Source: Schistosoma mansoni
Lineage: Eukaryota; Platyhelminthes; Trematoda; Strigeidida; Schistosomatidae
Assembly: GCF_000237925.1 (NCBI RefSeq)
Contig: NC_031496.1
Location: forward strand, 31,352,539 to 31,416,538
Direction of reading: 5' to 3'
DNA: 64,000 bases
The translations under genes were made by a program, and so were the position numbers. Shown here piece after piece: positions 35,501 through 50,500 of this stretch (positions are counted from its first letter, which is position 1; each line of letters starts with the position of its first letter). The notes beneath the pieces were generated by a model. It was given only the letters and a program-made list of their open reading frames with translations, ran no database searches and had not been told where the DNA came from.

Positions 35501-38500
35501 CTAACTCACTTTTCTAGCTTGTTTATGTTTAATTTGTAAACGCTTTTTAAGATCGACATATGAAGTGTTAGATTTATCATCTGTGTGTAAATTTCTTCTT
35601 TTCCATCTTTCCGTAGCTTTTCGACTATGACAACTACCTGGCATAAGAGCTTTTAAGGATGGAGGAACTAAAAAATAGTAATGATAAAATGATGTATTCA
35701 ATGGAATATCTCATGCAAAGAAAAAACAAATTACAATGAACCATACACAAGCGGAAAAACAAGTAGAGCAACGACTGCTAACATGATAGTTTAGGTTAAA
35801 CGAAAAGATTACTGTGACTACTGATAACGAACTAAATAATACAAGGTCAAGTGTAAACTAATCGAAGGCAACTAAGAGAGAAGTCCTAACTACTGTTGAA
35901 ACAGGACAGCAAATCCGATGTGTTGGTGAAGATTAGACATGATTGGTTACTAAGAAATCAACAAATAACTATGTTAAACATATGAGACTATGTTATACCG
36001 TAAATTCCTTTCACTGTTGATTTCTACTCAGTTTTCACTGTCTATTGACTGTTTGTAATCTGTCTTAATAAACTATCGTCTTATGCAATCTGGTTTTCAA
36101 TCATTGGTTGGACTTTGAGTATTTGTACACACATGATCTAGATGGCTAGATGCCCAGTTTCATATCTACTGTACTGTCTAACGATCAAGTCCTATTGATC
36201 CTGCTGGGTCGTACTATTTCGTATCGAAAACCTAGTGGTCCAATAGTAGGATTGCATTTAGTAATGAGTATCAAAAAATCCTATTTTCTCCGCTATATCA
36301 AAATCGAGGAAAGTGTAGAGATATAGAAGGTTCGTAAAAAGTCATATGTATATTTACTGATGGTATCTACGTCAGAAAACAAAATTGATTGGATCAATTT
36401 CGATTCGAACTACTAAAGAGGACAGTCATCTAACTACTTTATATATACTTCATCCTTTATACATGTATCTATTTTCCAAGCATATATTAATACAGGAACT
36501 ATGACTTAAACATCAATTAAGATTCAAATTCACTAGATCAATCTTAATAAAGTATGACATGACATGCATATATGTGGAAATACTGTCACTAACAGGAAGT
36601 TATAGTGTCGTATACTGAAATAGTTTATTAACCACCATATAGTGTTGTAGCTCACCAAGTATAAAGGTATACTTTGGGTGTAAGGTTCACTGATGCTAAC
36701 TAACTGCACAAAATGAAGATAGAGTTTGAACCGATACCCTTGTTATTGAAGATCAAGTGTTAGTTTCTTATTATTTAACCGCATAGCTCAGTAAAAATGA
36801 GTTAACACCACAAAGCATTGAGTACGCGTGAAACCGATCTAAAAACTGTATATGTCACTAACAAAACACTAGTGTAACCGAGTACAAGTTTGTGTATTTA
36901 GCTCTAAGCCACACTTTGTGTGTAAGAACTAGTAAAACTACTACTACTACTACTACTCAAATAACCGAGTTGAAGTGCCTGAAGTAGAATTCGGATCAGA
37001 TGACTAGTAATTGAAATGTGAATGCTGTGACTGCCAATATATGATGTCAATGCAATACTTAAATTTTACTAGTACACAACGTGAAATCCACTTGGCAATA
37101 GGTATGTGGAATAATATATTTTTAGTTTGAATAATCATACTACATAGGTTCGTTTAGTAATAATAAAGAAAATGTGTCAATCAGGTGAATGCATTTGATG
37201 GTGTCGTTCTATCGAGTTCAGTGGTTTTATCTGAAAGCTTATATTATTGTTGTAAGCAACTACATTCTTTATAAAATCCTAGGAGCAGAATAAATTTTAT
37301 TGGTAGCGTCAATCTTTACCAACTGTAAACACCTGTTGTCTCTCTATACGAATTGTTATACGATAGCCACATCCATCACAGATCATTAGATCAGACGGAT
37401 TAAATCAGTATTATTGTTGTTCAGTGTAATTATCTACAATCAGTGATAAAACTGGAGAACTTGTATGCACCAGCAAAAAATTGAATTATATCCTTAATAG
37501 CCTTCAAATAAACCATGGCCTAGTATTCATATTAGTTTTGCCGGACTGTTTTATGGCACTGTTTTAAGCACATGTAAATGATCACTTGAAATGACTGAGG
37601 ATACTTCCTATGAATTGTTTCATTTCATGTGCTAGACTATCTTAACTAAAACAGTTATTTTTTTAGCTTCAATAACACAATCGCTTTGCTCTCTAATAGT
37701 GACACACAGTTCATTCCCTCGTTTCTCATAGTATTTCCTCATACTATTTGGTATGGACCACATTCGTGATCCTTAATATTGCTCCCGTTTGAATGACCTG
37801 GATTATATAAAACGAGCCAGCAGCCAAAGGATCAAAGCTCTCAAATTTAAATCATTAACTTGAACTTCTTAAACACGACATTCCACCTAGTTTAGTTCGG
37901 TAGATCGAATAACCCAGTATATTATTACCCACATACTACTATATTTTGGCCCTTACCTAGATAATCTGGTACATCTTTGAGATGTGGTTGAGCAACATGT
38001 TTGAGTGGTTTGTCATGACGAAGCGCTTCTAAATCGGGTATATGATCTTGAAAGTAACCTTTCAAACGTTCAGAATTGAGTAGTTCAATCTTGATTTCTT
38101 TCAAACGTGCTTCTCTTACAACTTTACGAGTTATATGGCGCATCACATCCTACAATAAATAAAAAAAAACGAATACAATGTATTACATTCTTTCTCTAGA
38201 CTTATAATTTCCAAAAAAATGTACGTTGATTCTACAATGACATGAAACTTACAGCTGCTCTATATCTGAAACCATCCACTTCAGAAAGACGGAACTGATA
38301 AGGTCGGAAGATAGACGAAGCAAAATCTTCTGTAATTCAGGAGAGAAGAATATTTAAGCAATGAAGTATGATATGTAATGTCGTAAAAACGGTCAAAAAA
38401 ATGGTTATGCTGATAGGTTATTGATAATAAATCTATATCATGTTGTTTAATCTATAGAGCTGATAAAAATCTGCTGATCACATGAAATGTGAGCATCAGG

Positions 38501-41500
38501 ATAAGTGATTTAATATTGCGAAAAATTTTGTTCCGATGTTAAGTGGTTGGAGTCGATAGGGAGGAAACTGTGAATCTAGGTTTAGTGTTAGTTATTAGCA
38601 GACAGTATCTACAATCTTATGGAAACAGATGTGAATCAGTACAGCTCAGAGTTACAGTCGGGAACGAAACGCAATAACCAATCGGCGTATAGTACGTAAT
38701 GTTACTTTTGTAAATAATCCTTCGTGTTGATTGAGTTTCATCGATCAGATTCCATGTACTCACTAATATAAATGATCTGAAATCACAGCGTATATCATTT
38801 TCTTGCTCAGTAATTATGTGATGGAAGGTTGTAGACAGTTGGGTATTACTACAAAGCTAGTCATTTTAAAACAGAACAGTAGCCAAACTTATCGGTCTAT
38901 TCAAAATAAAAACAACTCTGAAAATCAGTACCACAATTGTCAACCAGAATAATAATGACCTTACAAAACTGAAACATAATTTATGAGAAATACTACTTAA
39001 AGATATTTCAGTCCCTTTAAGTATAACCAATCCCCTTTGCTAATTAACCATGTGGATTAGTTAAGTCAATTGGTAAATGGTAATATTATCGAATGAATTT
39101 TTTATTCATTTCCATTGTGACAACAAAACTGAATAGAAAGTAACACACTTTTCTCACTGGCTACACCTGATTTTGCTGCAGCAGCTGCACCAGCCGGATT
39201 CAGTAATGCTTCAACATCAGCTAAACGACTTTCTTCTAATTTACTGACAAATGAAAGAGCAGTTCCCATTTGATCAGCTCGAGCTGTCCGTCCGACGCGA
39301 TGTACATAAAGGATAGGTGTTGGTGGAAAGTCAAAATTGATTACATTACTGACCAATTGAAAATCGATTCCTCTAGATACACCATATTCAACATCACGAC
39401 ATCGTGGCCTAGTAAAAAAAAGGAACATTTTATACCACATCACGTATAGAAATAGGAGGAAACTACATAAGATTTGGAAATGAAAAATGCATTCAAAACG
39501 AGTAAATTTGAAATGAATATTATATCTCAGTGAAAAGAGTAATGTAACAAGAAAGCGTATAGCTTTGAAATGAATTCGTCGTGAGACTAGATTGGTGGAA
39601 CCAAACCATATCGTAAGTGAAATATCGTCCACGTCATTGAATAGTAATCCCATTATATCGGGAAAAGCAGTGTAAAAAGATAAAAAGGACTATGCTCTCG
39701 GTAACAACTTACAGTAAATGAAAAGTGTAGTCTCCTTTTTCGAATTGGTTAAATGACGATTATTATGAGTGTAGGCAATAAAACACGACACATATAGACA
39801 CTAGTTGACCCTAGTAGTACTTACTTACACCTGTTACCCCTCGTTGAGGAGCATAGTCCGCCCACCAGCACTCTTTATCCAACCCTATCCTGGACAGTCC
39901 TTTCTAGTTGCTATCTATTCTTTTCATATCTGTTTCTGATTCCTGACCCAATGTGTTCTTTGGTCTTCCTCTTCTCCGTTTACCTTCAGGACTCCAAGTT
40001 AGGGTTTATTTCGTGATTCAGTTTGGTGATCCAATCCACATCTATCATATTTTCCTAAATTTCTCTTCAGATGGAAACTGGTTTGCTCTCTCTCACAGTA
40101 GGGTGTTGCTGACATTGAGTATCTTGTTTACACAATTGTTTATAAATAATTTTGCTTTTTTGATGATGGTTGCAGTCGTTCTATAAGTTTCAGCTCACTC
40201 TCTGCACTAGACCTAAAGGTTATTTGTTTCTGTCAGAGAGATTGGAAAATATCACTCTCTACACCCGACTTGACCTTAGCGATATGTGTACTTAAAGACA
40301 TCGGTCTGCATGATCGCAACATCGAAACCTGAATTTAATATTTTTAATTTACTCTGGCTCTTTTCCTTTTTCTTCCTTCGAATTTCTGCGCGCGGAAACT
40401 AACCAAATGATGTGTAAAGGAGCCCCAATTGCAATTGTATCGATGGTATTAAAAATTAAAAATGGTAAACAAAGCTCAAAAAGAATAAATTAAATACGGA
40501 AACGAAAATGCAAAGTAATAGTGAAACTCAAGATCTAGAGAAAGACAAAGAAGGAATGTAGATTCTAAGCCATATCACTCAAGGTTCACAAACGCTCACC
40601 ATAGTTAGTGTGAACCCCAAAACCCCAGACTTAAACAATGGTCATTGACCTCAACAACTGAACCCATGCATTCATTTGCTCGACCCCAGCTTAAGTCCAA
40701 CCTACTCATATGGTCGACATTATTGTATATTGAGGTATACAGCAAGTGACCATATATAGAAGATATCTCACTGTAATCTTTACTTAGCACTCCACGCTTA
40801 AATTTCGAAGTTGTCTTTGTAGTAAAAAAGGAAAATTAAAAATAGTTTTTAATAAGTAAATATAACCAAGACTTACTTTTTTAACGACTTTTTACCACCT
40901 TCATTATTGGAGGTACTATGATCTGCTTGCGACTCATCTGTCGCCAATAAATAATCGTACAGTCCTCTGTTGAACTGATCGATAACATGAGAACGTGACT
41001 TGACTGGTAGCTCTGAATTTAACAATGCTGCTCTAATTCCAAACTCTTCCAAAAATAAACGGAGCCTGAAAAAAAAGATGCTTGTAATGCATAACCTGTA
41101 TACAATTAATGAACTGGGATTCATTATGATTTTGAATTTAAAAAAATAATTTGCTGGAATTGTTCATTCTATGATAGATACATAGTTACTGACCGTTTAG
41201 ATTCCAGAACTAAGCACTCAATATCACAGATGACCATGAAATACTGAACTTATATGATTTCCTGAGTGGACTTTACACTTGAACCCAGGACCTTCGGTTT
41301 CGCATTCGAACGCTCAACCTCTAGGTCACTGAGCTAGCATCCAGCGGTATTATTATATAACTTCAACTAATTCACGATGTCGCTCGACCATCTATTGTCA
41401 TCGGTGGTAACTGCCTCATACCCGACACGGTTGAATTCCACTGATCGCGGATTCTCACTAGAACTCTGAGAATTCCTTCTCTAAGCTAATTACTAGTGAG

Positions 41501-44500
41501 CAGTCATTCGAATTCCGCGTGTGGGATCATGGATGGGCACTGCTGAGAAGTCCTAATACTAGGATGAAACGGCCTTCCAGTGCTTCCAGGTGTTCAATGG
41601 TAATCTAACATTGATCGGTTCATAATTTCAATGGAATTCAGCAATCTATACAACACCAAACTGAAAGTCATATTTTATTTACACTACCACACATCATAAA
41701 GCTTTTATCCCCAACTGGTTTATCTCTGTTTCTATTATCCCCCTTATTACAGTTTACCTAAATTTCAACATATTATCTTGTCATACTGAGCCTTCCTTCC
41801 CTAACCATGATTTTCCTATCTACATGATGAATATTCAAGCCCATAACGACAAAACTATTATTAGTTTCCCTTTTAAAAAAATAACATTTTAATCCATTTG
41901 TTTATTTTACGTCACTGCTGTCATGTTTAACAGAGTTTGATTATCACTACTATAATAATAATAATTTTTAAAAAATGAGTATATATTTGCGATCCTACAG
42001 TTTTGAAAATGCATTCGCCAAAAAGAGAACTCTTCGCCGAACCAATCTTTTTTATTTTGTATATAACTCTGTATATACTTAGGGTAGTCATCAAAGGTAA
42101 ACATGTTTGTTTATTGTGACTTAAAAGTTATTATCTATTGTCTAATCATTTGACTCTTACAAAATTCAATTTAACTTAGTGGAATCCGGTAACTGATTGC
42201 AGGTCCGTATATTCAGCTTTCGGTTACATGTCCTGTGTGAAGGCTATTATTATTACCATCCTTCCCGAACTACAATAAATGGAGTGGGAAATGAACTTGA
42301 TTCCCAACCTTTATATCAAAGATTTAAGCCCATGTGGTCTACTTTTGTACAGAAAATCGAAAAGTATCATCAGTAACGTAAAAAAGTTGGTCTACTGATG
42401 CATAAGGTCACTAAGCTTATAATTCCGCATTTTATGTTAATAATTGTAGCAATACGTATGCCAAAAGAGACTGATTAATTTCAGTTCTAAACATCAATGG
42501 AAAGATCTAAACAACCAGTACAAATGAAATAGTAGTAATACAACATACGTTTTACAACGTTAACATTTTAAAACTCGTAACTCTTGCTTTTTTCCACTTA
42601 TACATTTTCTGGATCCTGTTTTGCTATGCTGACTAAGACACGCGTTCTTTTTCAACGAATATTAACCGCTTATTCTATAAAAAAGTTAGTTTTACATTAT
42701 AAACTATAATACCAGCTTTTCTTACACCAATACTTATTGACTGGTTGTATTCATATTTAAAGAGAAGCATCCTATTATTTGAATAGCAACTGTTTCTGAA
42801 TACTATTAAGAACTAGCATAAAAAGGTAGAGGAACAACTTTATCTGTATATGATGTACAAAGCTTCTGGGAAAAACAGTTTATTTATTTATTTATTTAAA
42901 CACATAAATATTGGTACAAGGAAGCACCAGATATATATGTGCCATACAAATCTCATTCGATTTGCTTGAGGGCTGTGATACTGTCCAGGTGCCCAAACTG
43001 AAGCAGGTGGTTTTCTTAGGGGGCCACACCCGGAGCCTTTGACCTGAAGGTCTGATCCACAAGGCAGTGGAGCATCGTAAGGAGATGCAGTCCCATGGTA
43101 GCTGGTGATCAACGATTGATTCGTACGCCATTTGTTCCCTCAGGATACTGGAGCCAGCCCATGTGCACCATTGGTTTGGAGTCAGGGTTTTCCAACTCCC
43201 CTAGGTGGACTCGCCTTGTCCACCAACCCGGTTAAAGCGCCGGACATTCGCTTTTCGTCCTCTCACTTTCGTAAACAACACCCCCGCCACGAGAAGGCAG
43301 TGAGTAGGACTTCCCTGGTAGAGGCTATATATTCGCTGGCCATGTGAGAGCATTTTGAGAGGTAGAGCGGACTCTCCTCACTCTCGGCCGTACCAGGGCA
43401 TTTGGGGGCGGGAAAAACAGTAAATGAATAGTACATTATTATTCATCGTTTCAGTCAGTCAGTCAGCTACAATGTAGGACCATGCACATTTATGCATCGG
43501 TCCAAGTTGCCATATCTCGTTAGCACAACAAGATTAAGACCGGATTCATAGAAATAGTTTATTTAGTAGTGGTAGCATATAAAAGATAGGTTTTATATAA
43601 GGATATAGTATAGGAAGGAAGAAAGTTATGAAGCAATTCTAATCTCAAGGTTTAAGGGAAGATAAAGAGTGTATACACCTACGCCATTGTGATCGATTCT
43701 GAGCCATGTCACACAGAGTCTCCAAAGATTGGTTACGATAGTCACGCGGACCCCAACCAGGTAGTCTGCATCTACCAACATGGCTCAGACTAGAAGTTAG
43801 TGACTTCAAACACTGATGCCACGTTTTGGTTTGGCCGCCCCTAACTCTCTTCCAACCATCCCCTACACTAATGAGCATAGCGCGTCGTGGTAAACGGTGT
43901 TCAGGCATACGTAACACGTGGCCTAACCATCTCAGTCGATGAAGATTCATCACCTCATCAACTGATTTACCATCATTTTCTAATACCCTGGGTCATTCAT
44001 AGTTTACATTTTAGAATATTTTTAAAATTAATTACTTTACAGTTCGATAGGAAAGTAAAACATAGTTTACGAAATAACTATTTAAAATATCATAATTTAA
44101 CTAACTTACTTGTAACATCGGTCAACAGAGTTAGTGAAAATTAGTGTTTTTCCACGAACTATCCTCAATTTGAATAAAGCAATTAAAATGGCATATTTGT
44201 CGTTATCTTCAGCACTTATAAAGAAGGGGAACATATTAACGTGAATTTATACAAATTCAGAGTATGAAAAGTTAATAAATAGTTTGAAACAAATAAAAAG
44301 TACTCGGCTTCGATTGATACTTTTGTATATGGTATGTTTATGTGCACCAAATTGGTTATGTTATATCCTAGCGAATACTTAGGTTTGAGTAACTTCCGGG
44401 ACCTATGAATGGACGATTATTCTATGTATATTCTTATTGTTTAATTATTGAGTAACTAGATTGTGTATATTTATATTCATCTTATTATAAGCTTCATTTT

Positions 44501-47500
44501 GACCTATTGATTAGTATTATACGATTTACTGTTCCTAAATTATATTCAGTTTATTGATTATTGTCCCCCACGTTCACAGCCACATTTGGATTGATTTTGT
44601 ACAGATATTATTTTCCATTTTATGCTGTGATGTGGTCTGTCTGTCTGGTATATAAACAGAATAAGCTTGAAATAAATGATTCGCATGATAGAAGCTGTCA
44701 TTGGTGTTCTGGACTCAAGTGGAAGGGCTAGGCGGATAAAGGACCAATAAGGACGCTAGATTACTCATACTGATCGATCGTCATTGACTGTCACAGTGTT
44801 AAGGTAGGAAAAGTATTTCCATTGGTGAATAATTCACGTGATAAAAGCCGGACATAAAATCAATAACGAATTGTCATACGTCTTTTGTTTATTTTGATAA
44901 GTCATAACAGGTTAGATGCCGATAAAATTGGTGTCTATTGTTATTACTTTGTACAGAAAAACATAATTACTTTTCATGGTGTACAACACGAAATGGGATT
45001 GATGTATATCACCCTATTTCTCTAGGAAGAAATGTGAATAAGCACGTGAATAAATATCTCTCCAAACAAAACATATCAGGTTATACCCATACATCACACG
45101 GATTTACTTTATTGCTAGTAATGTGTGGTGTTTATTATCTACATATAAGTTAACTACGATTTTATGAAGACAATTTAAGGAAACAGATACTTGAAAAGCA
45201 ACAATGAACACGTTCAAATGTATATAAAGAAAAAAATAGGAACAGAATCAAACTGACATACCTGATAATATATTGTGTTAGTTGGCTGTCTCCTGGTAAA
45301 AAAGCTTCATCGGGTAATTCTACACGAACCCAGTCAGCATTTTTAACTAAATACCGTCTTATAACTTTAGATGTGTCATCCAGAGTAGCAGACATTAAAA
45401 TGGCCTGTAAAAAAGAAAGAAAATATGTTACAATTCACTCCGGAAATATATCCCATGTAAGAAACTACTTATTTGTTTACGCCTACACTTACGAATTCAC
45501 TATCATACGGAAACACATGGCTACACTTAAAGTAAGTACAATCATTAAGTTTTTGTTTACCTAATTGATTCACGCTTAGAACTTCACAAATTTTCTGAGA
45601 AACTGAAAATATGAATTACCCAAACGACTTCACAAAACAAAACTACATAGTTCTTTAGATTATAATATTGCAAAATAAACTGGCCGTAAGAGAGATTACC
45701 AGGACGCTAGAGATAAAAATCCTAAACCACAGGACGTCATTTGTGTAGTTAGTGTAGTGCGTCATTTCATGTCAACCACCTTTCTCCCTTGTTCCATTCG
45801 AGCAGTGGGGTTAGGCAGGGTTGCCCGATCTCACCATTCCTCTTCAACTTTGTCATCGACGACACCCTGGAAACAGCTCTGATGGATGTAAGTAATGGCG
45901 GTGTGGATCTGCTGCCTGGAGAAAGACTTCTAGACCTTGAGTATGCGGATGATATTGTTTTACTGTGCGATAATGCCCAAGGCATGCAATCCGCACTTAA
46001 TCAGTTGGCAATCAGTGTCCACAGGTACGGCATGTGCTTTGCACCCTCCAAGTGCAAAGTACTCCTACAAGACTGGCAGGATTCTAATCCTGTACTCACC
46101 CTGGATGGTGAGCAGATTGAAGTAGTTGAGAAGTTCGTGTATCTAGGTAGCTGCATAAGTGCTGGTGGTGGCGTGAGTGATGAGATTGATGCACGTATAA
46201 TGAAAACCAGAGCGGCTTATGCCAATCTGGGCCATCTTTGGCGCCTTCGTGATGTTAGTCTGGCTGTAAAAGGTCGGATCTACAACGCGTCGGTGAGAGC
46301 AGTTTTGCTCTATGCTTGTGAAACCTGGCCTCTCCGAGTTGAGGATGTTAGACGACTCTCTGTGTTCGATCATCGTTGTCTCCGAAGGATTGCTGACATC
46401 CAGTGGCAACACCATGTTAGTAATGCAGAGGTTCGGCATCGTGTGTTTGGGCGCAGAGACGATAATTCAATTGGTGTCACCATCTTGAAACACCGACTTC
46501 GGTGGCTTGGACATGTCCTACGAATGTCGTCCCAGAGACTTCCACGTCGTGCATTATTTGCCGACTCTGGGACTGGTTGGAGAAAGCGGAGGGGAGGTCA
46601 GTGTATGACATGGTGTCGTGGTATGAAAGAAAGCTGCAAAGGGCTAGCTTCTGTTGGTCCTTCACCAATCCCTGGCTGGGGTCCGAGAGATGGTGCAACA
46701 CAGTGGCTAGAGACGTTATCAGATATGGCTCAGAATAGAAGCCAGTGGCGATCCTGCTGTAACCTTCTTTCACTTTCTTTATAAAGAGTGGTTCTAACTT
46801 TCTTAACTGAAAGAGTCTTCTGGTTGTACATTTCAGTCCCCCTTATCTTTTCATCCCTTCTCTTCCTACTTTCATTATTTTCTGTGGCGCATATGTATCT
46901 GGTGCCCTTTTGTACCAATATGTATGTGTTTAAATAAATAAATAAATAAACCACAGGATTTGTATATATTACAAAACCAGATCTATACCGATCATGCAGT
47001 GTAGGTGCATAGTGGCACATATCAGTCAGTCTGTCAGCTAAAACGTAGGACTAGACACACATACGAAACAGCCAAGTAATACGAAAATCCCATGACTATT
47101 GCCAGACCACATAACGGACTAGATGATCCCTCACTCTAAATCATTTATCCAAGAAATATGATAAGTATAAATACGTTAAGCACTAATAAAAATATCTCAA
47201 TGTCGTTTCTTTCAGAATTCCTACTGCTAGTAAAACTACTACAATTGAAAAATAACAACGATATTTAAACTAGGCAACCCTTTATCGTAGTCAAGAACGA
47301 CATGATGGGAACCTTGAGGAATCGATTTTCCTTGTTATTCCTTCTTGGAAAATACCAAATATAAGATGAATGGCTGTATTCGTTCCCATACAGTAAATCT
47401 ACATAGCTATTGAAGCTTTTATCTTTTTTCCTTGAAGACAACTACTGGCTCTGAGTGGTAAGAAAATTACCAAAGGTGAACGGTGGTTGTAGATCTTAAA

Positions 47501-50500
47501 CGTCAGTCTGAAATCAATCCCAGAAGCCTAAATGCATATATTCAAAACTTTTGAGATTTTTTGGACTCAGTGCAGAATGTTTCAAAAACCAGGAGCCTAG
47601 TAGCGAAGAGTACACAAAGTAACCTTACCACTTAAATCCCTAACGGTTCCCTATAGGTTCGCCCCCAAATGCCATGGTTCGGTTGAGAGTGGGGACAGTC
47701 AGCTCTCCCTCTTCAAATGCTCTCATATGGCCACAAACATACATTCACTGTCAGGAAAGTCCTACTCACTGTCTTCTCATGGGAGGTATTGTTTGCAAGA
47801 TTGAAAAGACGAAAAGCGAATGTCCGGCGCCCCAACCGGGTTGGTGGATGTGGAGGATCCACCTAAAGCCCCCAAACGCCCTGGTACGGTCGAGAGTGGG
47901 GAGAGTCCGCTCTCCCTCTCAAAATGCTCTCACATGGCCAGCGAATATATAGCCTCTACCAGGGAAGTCCTACTCACTGCCTTCTCGTGGCGAGGGTGTT
48001 GTTTACGAAAGTGAGAGGACGAAAAGCGAATGTCCGGCGCTTTAACCGGGTTGGTGGACAAGGCGAGTCCACCTAGGGGAGTTGGAAAACCCTTTATTTA
48101 TTTATTTATTTAAACACATAAATATTGGTACAAAGAAGCACCAGATATATATGTGCCATACAAATCTCATTCGATTTGCTTGAGGGCTGTGATACTGTCC
48201 AGGTGCCCAAACTGAAGCAGGTGGTTTTCTTAGGGGGCCACACCCGGAGCCTTCGACCTAAAGGTCTGATCCACAAGGCAGTGGAGCATCGTAAGGAGAT
48301 GCAGTCACATGGTAGCCGGTGATCAACGATTGATTCGTACGCCATTTGCTCACTCAGGATACTGGAGCCAGCCCATGTGCACCATTGGTTTGGAATCAGG
48401 GTTTTCCAACTCCCCTAGGTGGACTCGCCTTGTCCACCAACCCGGTTAAAGCGCCGGACATTCGCTTTTCGTCCTCTCACTTTCGTAAACAACACCCCCA
48501 CCACTAGAAGGCAGTGAGTAGGACTTCCCTGTCAGAGGCTATATTACGCATGGTCATGTGAGAGCATTTTGAGAGGGAGAGCGGACTCTCCCCACTCTCG
48601 ACCGTACCAGGGCATTTGGGGGAACCCTGATCCCAAACCAATGGTGCACATGGGCTCCAGCATCCTGAGGGAACAAATGGCGTACGAATCAATCATTGAT
48701 CACCGATCGTTGCTGCTACCTTGACGTGGTGGTCGGGCTTGCCTATCGTGATGAAGCAGTCGAGCTATACTGGCTGGAACAACCGTTCCTCGAGGTCCTA
48801 CCATGCCAAACAGGTCGGTTGAAGAGCGGTGAGACTAAAAGCAGCAAACCCAAGGTCCGAAGGCGAAGTCGTACTGCTGACTGTACAGGGGTGTGACAGC
48901 AGTAAGGTGTTTCCTTCAGACAACCAGCATGACAGCGATGCTGCCTTCCCACAAGGAGGGGTGGGGTTAGAAAAGGTCGACCCTAAAAATGCACACCTCG
49001 CCTTATCCCACGGATATCTGTCTCCGGCGGTAAGGTTTTTTTTGAAGAACGGAGCTAACACAAAAACTACCCACAAAAAGGTCGTGTGTGACCGACCTCA
49101 AGCAGTTGTCCCTTGGGCACTGCGGTCACGCTCTCAGGTCATTAAGACCACTTCTAACCCAATTTCCTTTTCAGGTACCTCTAGAAGAATCCTTCCACGG
49201 TGTGGGCGACCGGGAAGTGATAACTGCCCTCATACCTCTAACAACACTCAAGACCACTGTATTCATAATCAATCTCCTTCTTCACTTCCTACTATTCCTT
49301 CTACCTTGACTTTCAACACTAAACTTCCTCTTCCGGTTTCCTCCTCAAGTGTCACCATGGCCAACGATTCTAGTGCGCGAAACGCTGTCCCAGGTCTACT
49401 AAAACCTCGCTCCAAACTACACATTGGAGCCTTCAACGTACGTACCCTATGCCAAATCGGTCAACAGGCCTCCTTAGCTAAAACTCTAGAATCTCGTACC
49501 ATTGATGTATGCTGTGTCTCCGAAACACGCATACAGGATCCCAGTGTGGTCATTCACTTGACCTCACCTCGCCAAAATGGACAGCCGACGAAATACACCC
49601 TCCGTGTATCTGGCGACCCGTTGGCTAGTTCTCGCGGACTTGCAGGTGTAGGCATAGCACTAAGTACAAGGGCAGAACAGGCACTACTAGAATGGATCCC
49701 CGTTAAGTCGCCTGTGTGCTGTCCGGCTAAATGGCTCCGTAAGAACTCGGAAGGATAGGGACACACGTCGTTGCCTTTTCGTCGTTTCTGCCTACGCTCC
49801 CACTGACTGCAGCCATGATGAAGTGAAAGATGACTTTTACAGAAAGCTCTCTGAGCTTCTTCAGAAAGCTAAGCGCTCAGACATAGTAGTCGTAGCGGGT
49901 GACTTTAATGCCCAGGTAGGCAGCTTAAATCAAACAGAAAGACATTTAGGTGGGTGTTTTAGTATTCCGGCTCAACGAACCGATAATGGTGATCGTCTGT
50001 TGCAACTATGCTCAGACAATCGTTTATTTTTAGCAAACACTAATTTTAAACATAAGGAGAGACATCGTCTAACATGGCGACCACCTGCACCAAACCAACG
50101 ATGGACTCAAATAGACCATATTGTCATCAGTCATCGTTGGAGAGGCTCAATAGAAGATTGTCGCTCGTATTGGAATACTTGTTTAGACTCTGATCACGCT
50201 TTAATACGAGCGCGCATTTGTCTGCGCCTCAATGGACGCAGGAAAATTACACTAAGAAGACCCATTAGGATTGAACTGGAGGACGAGAAAGCCAAATGCG
50301 AATTCCAGAAACAACTGAGTTCACATCTAGGCAGTTCTGTAAACGAGACTGACCCAGATGCTGCTTGGAAAGATATACGAACAGCTGTGGAAACAGCAGT
50401 AACATCTATTAGTCATTTAAACCATAGGGCTCCAAAAAACCAGTGGATTTCCTCTAAGTCTATTTCACTGATGGATTCGCGTAAACTCATCCCATCAGGC

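Noticed and set aside
36935-36960. CRISPR-like or tandem array
   Set aside because: It is a short (ACT)n microsatellite; no spaced repeats anywhere in the window form an array.
42888-43347. Overlapping open stretches on both strands
   Set aside because: They lie in non-coding SINE family C; the same peptides recur at 24671-24984 and 48106-48345 because the repeat recurs.
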